This document shows, one piece after another, positions 6,105 through 11,338 of a stretch of 11,338 nt of DNA (position 1 is its first letter; each line of letters begins with the position of its first letter). Source of the DNA: an uncultured Bacilli bacterium (GTDB lineage: Bacteria > Bacillota_I > Bacilli_A > RF39 > UBA660). The DNA lies in contig CANQAO010000028.1 of assembly GCA_947589375.1 (NCBI GenBank), positions 1-11,338 on the forward strand, read 5' to 3'. The notes under the pieces were generated by a model that worked only from the letters and a program-made list of their open reading frames with translations, searched no databases and was not told the origin of the DNA. A program made the position numbers and the translations under genes.

Positions 6105-6977
6105 GTGGTAATAGTGATTGCGGGACCAACTGGAACTGGCAAAACCGAACTTAGTTTGTTTTTAGCTAAAAAGTTAAATGGGGAAATCATCAATGCTGAT
6201 AGTACGCAAATATATAAAGGTATGGATATTGCCACTAATAAAGTTATAGATATGAAAGGCGTGGAACATCACTTATTAAGTATGATTGATATCAATAAAG
6301 AATATTCGGTTTTTGATTATCAAAAAGACGCTAGAGAAAAAATCGATGATATCATAAAAAGAGGCAAAACCCCAATTTTAGTTGGTGGCACAGGTTTATA
6401 TATTAAAGCCGCTTTATACGATTATAAGTTCAGTCCTAAAGCTAATAACGAATATGAAGGCCTCAGTAATGATGAACTATATAAACAATTATTAGCCGTC
6501 GATCCTGAGACGACTATTCATTTAAATAATCGCGTTCGCGTTATCAGTGCTTTAAATTATTATGAAGCTAATCAAAAACCTTATAGTGAAAAAGAAAAAA
6601 CCGATAAACTTTTATATGACACTTTATTTATTGGCCTTACAGCTGATCGTGATCTACTTTACTATAAAATAAATCAAAGAGTCGAAAAAATGCTTGAACA
6701 AGGTTTAGAGGAAGAAGCCAAACTTTTATATGATACGGGCATCCGCAGTAAAGCCGTCATGACGCCGATTGGCTATAAAGAACTTTTTGAATATTTTGAT
6801 GGACATATTACGTTTGATGAAGCCATAGAACTTATTAAACAAAGAAGCCGTCATTATGCCAAAAGACAATACACCTGGTTTAATAATCAAATGAATTTAA
6901 CATGGTTTAAAACTAATTATGAAGATTTTAATGCGACCTGTATGGAAGTATTAAACTATATTAAAAATAACTTGTAA
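6105..6977 (+). CDS. miaA: tRNA dimethylallyltransferase (isopentenyl-A37)
   Basis: MiaA attaches a dimethylallyl group to N6 of A37 in tRNAs reading codons that begin with U. The 290-residue protein carries the P-loop GPTGTGKT (7-14), the conserved NADSTQIYKGMDIATNK segment (30-46, with D32, S33, Q35), GGTGLYIKAAL (94-104), and the C-terminal RSRHYAKRQYTWF (247-259), as in the family. The motif usually reading GTAKP is ATNKV here, a mild departure. The start is the GTG at 6105, the only in-frame start near the AGAGGTGA ribosome binding site (6091-6098), which is 6 bases upstream; there is no suitable ATG. It lies 15 bases after queA in the same operon, so two anticodon-loop modification enzymes are co-expressed. 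A strong hairpin terminator follows, shared with the convergent peptidase gene. Confidence 0.96.
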   Translation: MVIVIAGPTGTGKTELSLFLAKKLNGEIINADSTQIYKGMDIATNKVIDMKGVEHHLLSMIDINKEYSVFDYQKDAREKIDDIIKRGKTPILVGGTGLYIKAALYDYKFSPKANNEYEGLSNDELYKQLLAVDPETTIHLNNRVRVISALNYYEANQKPYSEKEKTDKLLYDTLFIGLTADRDLLYYKINQRVEKMLEQGLEEEAKLLYDTGIRSKAVMTPIGYKELFEYFDGHITFDEAIELIKQRSRHYAKRQYTWFNNQMNLTWFKTNYEDFNATCMEVLNYIKNNL

Positions 6978-7002
6978 AAAATGTTATCACATAACTTTAG
7001 AA

Positions 7003-7033
7003 AAAAACAATTCCAGATTTAGGAATTGTTTTT
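7003..7033. terminator. Bidirectional rho-independent terminator between miaA and the VanY genes
   Basis: AAAAACAATTCC (7003-7014) and GGAATTGTTTTT (7022-7033) are perfect 12-bp complements around a 7-nt loop, with T-runs on both strands (five T on +, seven on -). It ends the rightward miaA message and the leftward peptidase message. The stop codon of the leftward gene (7021-7019) lies in the loop, and its last codons form one arm of the stem. Confidence 0.9.
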
Positions 7034-7861
7034 AATATAGTAAGCATAATATTCTTCTAAAGTTAACTTTTCATCAGTCATTTGTTTAGCTATCTTTTCA
7101 CCCACATAACGATAATGCCATGGTTCATATTGATATCCCGTAATATCTTCTTTATCTTTTGGAAATCTTAAGATAAAGCCATATTTATAAGCATTTTTTT
7201 GTAGCCATCTAAAAGCATCAGTATTTTCAAAATTGTTATCAATTTCATTAATGTCTAAAGCTAAACCTGTCTGATGTTCAGAAAAACCAGCTCTAGCTGA
7301 ATAAGTGTCAGCGGCTTCCTTGCCATCTCTAGCTACATAATTATCATATAAATTAACTTGATATTTATAACTGCGATAAGCCGAAGCATTTTTAATAATA
7401 ATATTATCTAAAGTCGCCGCATCACTCATCTGCATAAAAGCATAAGCCGCTTCTTTGCGAAGGGAACTATTTACGCCGCCATTATATTTAGCTGTTAAGG
7501 TAATTAAATCATCTGGTTTATAGTCTTCAGTTAAATAATAGTATTTATTTACTAACATCACGATATCATCTTCAACATTAGTTTTAGTGACATCTTCATA
7601 TTTAACTTTGTCTAAATTAGAGTTTACATCAGCCACAACTTTAGAAAAATCTAAATCATGACTTTTATAGTAAGTTAAATAGCGTTTTAAATTATCTTTA
7701 ATATAATATTTTTCAGCTTGTAATTTTAAAGTTATAGGATCAACATTGTTACTTACTTTTTTCGTTTTCTCTTCTTTTTGATTATTTAGAAAATAATATA
7801 TACTTATCCCACCTAATAGAATAAGAATAATCAGGAAAATTAATATTTTTTTCTTATGCAT
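7019..7861 (-). CDS. Membrane-anchored VanY/M15-family D,D- (or L,D-) carboxypeptidase, copy 1
   Basis: A zinc peptidase that trims the terminal residue of peptidoglycan stem peptides outside the membrane. The 280 residues have an N-terminal membrane anchor (about 5-25) after MHKKK, a helical region (about 48-125, with YIKDNLKRYLTYY and VNKYYYL) seen in Gram-positive VanY-like proteins, and the catalytic domain (about 130-257). Zinc ligands read as H196 and D203 in SEHQTGLALDIN and H249 in EPWHYRYVG; E246 is the catalytic base, and SAYRSYKYQ (160-168) contributes the substrate arginine. All key residues are intact. It starts 2 bases after the stop of the upstream paralogue with AAGGAT (7872-7868 region) as ribosome binding site, so they are co-translated. 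D,D- versus L,D-specificity cannot be read from sequence. Presence of VanY alone does not mean vancomycin resistance: no vanHAX or vanRS is here. Confidence 0.92.
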   Translation of the reverse strand: MHKKKILIFLIILILLGGISIYYFLNNQKEEKTKKVSNNVDPITLKLQAEKYYIKDNLKRYLTYYKSHDLDFSKVVADVNSNLDKVKYEDVTKTNVEDDIVMLVNKYYYLTEDYKPDDLITLTAKYNGGVNSSLRKEAAYAFMQMSDAATLDNIIIKNASAYRSYKYQVNLYDNYVARDGKEAADTYSARAGFSEHQTGLALDINEIDNNFENTDAFRWLQKNAYKYGFILRFPKDKEDITGYQYEPWHYRYVGEKIAKQMTDEKLTLEEYYAYYIKNNS

Positions 7862-7863
7862 AA

Positions 7864-8820
7864 TTAATCCTTATCTAAATAGTAAGCATAATATTCATCA
7901 TAAGTAAGGTTACTTTTTTTAACTTTAGTAGCCAGGTTGGTGCCTAAATAACGATAGTGCCATGACTCATATGAATAACCAGTGATATCTTCTTTACCTT
8001 TCGGATATCTTAAAATAAAACCATATTTATGGGCATTTTTCTGTAGCCATTTAAAGGCCTCAGTCGTATCGAAATTATCCCCTGAAGCTCCATAAGTAAT
8101 AACATCTAAAGCAAGACCGGTTTGATGTTCAGAAAAATCTGGTCTAGCCGCAAAAGCATCAGCTTCTTCTTCACCATTAGTTTCTTTATAGGTATCATAA
8201 ACCGCTTTTTGGGCTTCATAAGTTCGATATCCTGAATTAATAATTAACGTAATATCTTCTTTTTTCGCCGCATTAAACATATTTTTAAAAGCTTCATAAA
8301 CTTCATTTTTAATCATCGCGGTTCCATAACAATACCAATTACTGACACTGACAATATCTTTAGGAGCATATTTTTCGGGTAGGGCATGATACTTGTTAAC
8401 CAAGATTGCATTTCCCTTATCCATATCCGTTTTTTCGGTATGAGTATAAAAATCATAATTGCGTTTGACATTAACATCACGCACTACTTTTTCATAATCG
8501 ATTTTATTGCTTTGTTCTAAAAGCTTATTAATATAACTCGTATAAGTTTTAAAATTTTTCCACATAAAATATTTTTGACTAGCTAAAGGAATTAAATGTT
8601 TGTTATAATCTGTCGTTAAAGCTTTATCGATTACTTTATTATCCATCTTTAATAAAGTGGCAATTTCATCTTCACTATAGCCGACTTTAGCTAATTTATA
8701 TTCATTACTCGTAAAGTGTTTATATAAGCAAAAGCCTGTAATCAATAATGCGATTAAAACAATAATCACAATTAAACCGATAATCGGACCCTTTCTAATT
8801 TTTCTTTTCGTATACACCAT
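7864..8820 (-). CDS. Membrane-anchored VanY/M15-family carboxypeptidase, copy 2
   Basis: A paralogue of the downstream gene, 318 residues. After a very basic N-terminus (YTKRKIRK) comes one membrane helix (about 12-33). A short helical segment (about 39-80) beginning NEYKLAKVGYSEDEI follows, which copy 1 lacks. Then come the shared helical region (YFMWKNFKTYTSYI, VNKYHALPEKY) and the peptidase domain. Catalytic residues: H232 and D239 in SEHQTGLALDV, E285 and H288 in YESWHYRYLG, and R199 in SGYRTYEAQ. Both copies end in a similar tail (EYYAYY). The ATG at 8820 follows AAGGTGAT (8831-8824). It is the first gene of the leftward pair, read from the symmetric divergent promoter at 8836-8884. The clear differences from copy 1 (domain content, ESW for EPW) suggest an old duplication with possible division of labour. 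Confidence 0.92.
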   Translation of the reverse strand: MVYTKRKIRKGPIIGLIVIIVLIALLITGFCLYKHFTSNEYKLAKVGYSEDEIATLLKMDNKVIDKALTTDYNKHLIPLASQKYFMWKNFKTYTSYINKLLEQSNKIDYEKVVRDVNVKRNYDFYTHTEKTDMDKGNAILVNKYHALPEKYAPKDIVSVSNWYCYGTAMIKNEVYEAFKNMFNAAKKEDITLIINSGYRTYEAQKAVYDTYKETNGEEEADAFAARPDFSEHQTGLALDVITYGASGDNFDTTEAFKWLQKNAHKYGFILRYPKGKEDITGYSYESWHYRYLGTNLATKVKKSNLTYDEYYAYYLDKD

Positions 8821-8835
8821 ATCATCACCTTGATA

Positions 8836-8884
8836 TCATTATAACACATTTTTAACTGAAAAAACGAAAAATGTGCTATAATGA
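8836..8884. promoter_or_regulatory. Symmetric divergent promoter in an 18-bp inverted repeat
   Basis: TCATTATAACACATTTTT (8836-8853) and AAAAATGTGCTATAATGA (8867-8884) are complementary at 17 of 18 positions around a 13-nt centre. Each arm holds a consensus TATAAT with an extended -10: TGTTATAAT on the minus strand (8846-8838) and TGCTATAAT on the plus strand (8874-8882). Each -10 is exactly 17 nt from its start codon (8820 and 8900). Both -35 positions fall in the shared centre and are poor (CGTTTT and AACTGA). Polymerases on the two sides would cover the same DNA, so they should exclude each other. Confidence 0.8.
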
Positions 8885-8899
8885 CTATAGTGATGTAAG

Positions 8900-10357
8900 A
8901 TGGAAAGAGAAGTAAATGGTGAACAAGAGAAAATTGATAAAGAAATTTTTATAATTAAAGTAGTTGTTTTAATTGTTCTAATTATTGCTTTTATTATTCT
9001 CATAGTTTATTTAGTATTCGCGCCTACTATTGATTTAAAAAAGAGTAAAGAAATTTCCATCACTTATCCGAAAGTTTATAAAGAACCGGGATATAAAGCG
9101 AAATCGTTATTTAATGATTTAACTAACAAAGTTAAAGTTAAAGGCAAGGTTAATTCCCAAAAAATTGGAACTTATAAGATCACTTATATCGTAAAAAACT
9201 TTCTGTTTACTGCCGTGACTACGAGAAGTGTCAAAGTTGTCGATAAAGAAAAACCACAAATAATTTTGAAAGGTAAAGAAGAAACGGATGTGTGTCCTAA
9301 CGCCAACTACCAAGAAGAGGGTTATGAGGTTACCGATAATTATGATAAAGATTTAAAAGATAAAGTCAAAGTGACAGTTACGGATAATGAAATCGTCTAT
9401 ACCGTTAAAGATTCTTCCGGTAATAAGGCTAAAGTAATTAGAAAATTAATCTATCAAGATAAAATAAAACCCGATTTAAAATTAAAAGGGTCTACTAATT
9501 TATCTTTAACTATCGGTTCTACCTATTTAGAAAGTGGTTATACCGCCATTGATAATTGTGATGGTGATGTTTGGGGCAATGTCAAAGTTATGGGCAGTGT
9601 TAATCCCAATAAACTAGGCACATATACCCTTACTTATAATGTTCAAGATAAAGCTGGAAATGAAGCTATCGCCACGCGAAAAGTCACCATTAGGAATATT
9701 CAAAAAACTAATTCTGGTTGTGGGATTGCTGGGGCGATTTATCTAACTTTTGATGATGGTCCTAACGCTTCTTCAACCGCCCAAATTTTAAATGTCTTAA
9801 AAGAAGAAGGCGTTAAAGCGACATTTTTTGTTACTAATGCCGGTCCAGATGCTTTAATTAAAAGGGCTTATGATGAAGGACATACCATTGGTCTTCATAC
9901 GGCTAGTCATAAATATAATGTTGTTTATGCTTCCGTAAATAATTATTTTAATGATTTAAATGCGGTCGCTAATAGAGTTAAACGAATCACTGGCTATGAT
10001 TCTAAATTTATTAGATTTCCAGGTGGTAGCAGTAATACCGTCAGTCGTAAATATTCTAGTGGTATTATGACTAGATTAGCTAGTGAAGTAGTTAATAGAG
10101 GATATAAATATTACGATTGGAATGTCGATTCCGGTGATGCCGGCACCTGCGCTAAAAGTAAATCATCTAGCTGTGTTTATAGTACTACCACTAGATATTT
10201 ATCTAAAAATAAATGTAACATGGTATTAATGCATGATATTAAATCATATACAGCTGATGCCTTGCGCAATATTATAAAATATGGCAAACAAAACGGATAT
10301 ATTTTTAAACAAATCGATAGTTCAACGCCTATTGTTAGTCAAGGGATTAATAATTAA
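8900..10357 (+). CDS. Membrane-anchored polysaccharide (peptidoglycan) deacetylase with Ig-like domains
   Basis: A 485-residue exported enzyme, probably removing N-acetyl groups from peptidoglycan GlcNAc as PgdA does, which modifies lysozyme and autolysin sensitivity. Order: short cytoplasmic tail, membrane helix (about 18-41), three Ig-like modules (about 45-115, degenerate; 118-188; 190-266, a clear DUF5011-type repeat ending GTYTLTYNVQDKAGNEA), then a NodB domain (about 278-470). NodB motifs are complete: TFDDGP (283-288, D285/D286), HTASH (H333, H337 metal ligands), RFPGGS (372-377), DWNVDSGD (406-413) and LMHD (443-446, H445). Six extracytoplasmic cysteines (132, 220, 274, 417, 425, 439) are unusual. 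The only in-frame ATG has a weak ribosome binding site (GTGATG) and a leader of about 11 nt from the divergent promoter. The substrate could instead be another GlcNAc polymer. A lipoprotein gene follows 33 bases on. Confidence 0.93.
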   Translation: MEREVNGEQEKIDKEIFIIKVVVLIVLIIAFIILIVYLVFAPTIDLKKSKEISITYPKVYKEPGYKAKSLFNDLTNKVKVKGKVNSQKIGTYKITYIVKNFLFTAVTTRSVKVVDKEKPQIILKGKEETDVCPNANYQEEGYEVTDNYDKDLKDKVKVTVTDNEIVYTVKDSSGNKAKVIRKLIYQDKIKPDLKLKGSTNLSLTIGSTYLESGYTAIDNCDGDVWGNVKVMGSVNPNKLGTYTLTYNVQDKAGNEAIATRKVTIRNIQKTNSGCGIAGAIYLTFDDGPNASSTAQILNVLKEEGVKATFFVTNAGPDALIKRAYDEGHTIGLHTASHKYNVVYASVNNYFNDLNAVANRVKRITGYDSKFIRFPGGSSNTVSRKYSSGIMTRLASEVVNRGYKYYDWNVDSGDAGTCAKSKSSSCVYSTTTRYLSKNKCNMVLMHDIKSYTADALRNIIKYGKQNGYIFKQIDSSTPIVSQGINN

Positions 10358-10390
10358 TGGTTATTCAAAAAGAGACGAGGAGGAGATAAA

Positions 10391-11182
10391 ATGAAAAGAA
10401 TTTTAAATTTATTAACGATAATGGCTATGGCTATAATTTTAACTGGTTGTAATAAAGACAATAAGGAGTTATCACTAAAAGAAGCACTTAGTAAAAAGTA
10501 TGATTTTTATAAACAGATAAAATGCTCAGCGATGAAAGACGAAATTGTTGATTTGAATTGGGGCATCTTTGCCACTAAAGATAAAGTTTATGAATTGAGT
10601 TTTGATAAAATATATTCTAACGAGGAAAACTGCAAAGAAATTCCAATTGAAAATTTAGATGGTGAAATTATTGGTAGTAATGGTGCCATCTCGGTATTGA
10701 CTAAGACTACGGAATATGTTTTTAGTCGTAATATGGGAAAAGGCGCATATCCTCATAAATATTATTCATTCTTTAGTGCCCTTGGAAACGAGGTTTTATT
10801 TCATGAAACTAGTTTTAAAAAAAATCCATATTTATTATCAGTAGATAATAAAATTAAGTTAGTTCGAGTTAACACCGCTGAAGATATTGGTGGGGTAAAT
10901 CTCGAAATAGTAAAAACGATAGATTTAAATTATACTTTTGATGATAATGAAAAAGTAGAAAAATTAAGTAATCGTTTCATTAAGACCAATAAAGCTTATT
11001 ATATGGTTAAACAAGTCAAGAGTAACAAAAAAGAATGTGAAAAATATGCTGATGTGCCATGTAAATATGCCTATACGATTACTAAAGCTGATGTTTTAAC
11101 TACCAATTATAATAAAATTTTATATGCTGGCGACTATATTATCGATAAAGACTACAATGTGTATTTCTATAAAAAACAATAG
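10391..11182 (+). CDS. Lipoprotein, function unknown
   Basis: The N-terminus MKR, a hydrophobic stretch and the lipobox LTGC (C20) mark this 263-residue protein as a lipoprotein anchored on the outer face of the membrane. I do not recognise the mature domain. It contains several similar strand-like stretches of the form K(D/N)x(V/A)Y: IFATKDKVYEL (59-69), FIKTNKAYYMVK (196-207) and IIDKDYNVYFYK (250-261). These suggest a beta-rich, perhaps propeller-like fold; that is inference. Four further cysteines (45, 81, 216, 224) could form disulfides. The ATG follows an excellent AGGAGG (10378-10383) and lies 33 bases after the deacetylase stop with no terminator between, so the two share a transcript. 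A role supporting or regulating the wall enzyme is possible but unproven. Confidence 0.88.
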   Translation: MKRILNLLTIMAMAIILTGCNKDNKELSLKEALSKKYDFYKQIKCSAMKDEIVDLNWGIFATKDKVYELSFDKIYSNEENCKEIPIENLDGEIIGSNGAISVLTKTTEYVFSRNMGKGAYPHKYYSFFSALGNEVLFHETSFKKNPYLLSVDNKIKLVRVNTAEDIGGVNLEIVKTIDLNYTFDDNEKVEKLSNRFIKTNKAYYMVKQVKSNKKECEKYADVPCKYAYTITKADVLTTNYNKILYAGDYIIDKDYNVYFYKKQ

Positions 11183-11191
11183 CTTGATATG

Positions 11192-11219
11192 AAAACAAAG
11201 TATTTAATGCATTTGTTTT
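11192..11219 (+). terminator. Possible weak hairpin after the lipoprotein gene
   Basis: AAAACAAA (11192-11199) and TTTGTTTT (11212-11219) are perfect 8-bp complements around a 12-nt loop, 9 bases after the stop. The stem has only one G-C pair, the loop is long, and no T-tract follows beyond the stem, so termination would be inefficient. Confidence 0.3.
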
Positions 11220-11280
11220 AAGAATAGTAATAAAGTTTAAAATGATTATTTTGTGAATTATAGATAATTAGAAAAAAAGC

Positions 11281-11338
11281 TGTACAAAACTGCAAATAAA
11301 TGTTAAAATAATGGTGTACATAGTAGAGGGTGGTTTAG
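11281..11338 (+). promoter_or_regulatory. Promoter and ribosome binding site of a gene starting beyond the window
   Basis: TGTACA (11281-11286), a 17-bp spacer and TAAAAT (11304-11309) preceded by TGT (extended -10) form a promoter. GAGGGTGG near 11327-11334 looks like a ribosome binding site. A GTG at 11330 meets TAG after two codons, so the true start is to the right. TGTACA recurs at 11315-11320, near the expected transcription start. The rest of the gap from 11183 holds no reading frame of note. Confidence 0.6.

Noticed and set aside
6041..6235. Minus-strand open frame across the queA-miaA junction
   Set aside because: It is antisense to the end of queA and the MiaA P-loop region; the short hydrophobic translation is a by-product of the opposite strand.
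6983..6995. Small hairpin GTTAT-CAC-ATAAC after miaA
   Set aside because: It is only 5 bp with a 3-nt loop and no T-tract; the strong terminator just downstream explains transcript ending.
7019..8820. Vancomycin resistance cluster
   Set aside because: VanY-type peptidases are common wall-maintenance enzymes; no ligase, dehydrogenase, VanX or two-component genes are present.
9119..9313. Minus-strand open frame inside the deacetylase gene
   Set aside because: It is opposite the Ig-like modules with no start signals and an unnatural Phe-rich composition.
1..11338. Undescribed defence, mobile or CRISPR-type system
   Set aside because: Most genes are recognisable housekeeping or wall enzymes; no nuclease, transposase, integrase, toxin-antitoxin pair or direct-repeat array is visible.

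Overview
The window looks like a housekeeping stretch of a low-GC, Gram-positive-type bacterium: Bacillota/Bacilli, quite possibly one of the uncultured gut lineages related to RF39/Mycoplasmatota, although the lineage is inference. The DNA is very AT-rich and starts carry AGGTGA/AGGAGG ribosome binding sites. TGA is used as a real stop (ruvB, the 1926 gene) and Trp is encoded by TGG, so the Mycoplasma code does not apply. The cell makes peptidoglycan, since it carries VanY-type peptidases and a PgdA-like deacetylase. I see no tRNA, rRNA, CRISPR array, insertion sequence or phage gene. No stretch longer than about 160 bases lacks a gene.

Positions 1-2932 (+) hold the 3' part of priA (replication restart helicase), fmt (initiator tRNA formylation), and two unrecognised membrane proteins that are tightly coupled to each other and to fmt. 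A weak terminator at about 2985-3006 closes this block. Positions 3064-6977 (+) hold ruvA, a small three-helix membrane protein, ruvB, queA and miaA: Holliday junction migration followed by tRNA anticodon-loop modification (queuosine at position 34, isopentenyl-A at position 37). ruvA has a clear extended -10 promoter, and its -35 overlaps a GAAC-N4-GTAC element resembling the Gram-positive LexA (SOS) box.

Positions 7019-8820 (-) hold two tandem, diverged, membrane-anchored VanY/M15-family D,D- (or L,D-) carboxypeptidases, convergent with miaA and sharing a bidirectional terminator with it. Positions 8900-11182 (+) run divergently: a membrane-anchored protein with Ig-like modules and a NodB polysaccharide deacetylase domain, then a lipoprotein of unknown function. 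The divergent pair is driven from an almost perfectly symmetric promoter (8836-8884) in which both -10 boxes lie in an 18-bp inverted repeat and each is exactly 17 nt from its start codon. The region from 7019 to 11182 therefore reads as one cell-wall remodelling module. At the right edge a promoter and ribosome binding site announce a gene that begins outside the window.

No defence or exotic multi-gene system is visible. The points most worth a second look are regulatory (the mirror promoter, the SOS-like box, the inverted repeat at the priA/fmt junction, extended -10 elements at all five promoters) and a few uncharacterised envelope proteins.
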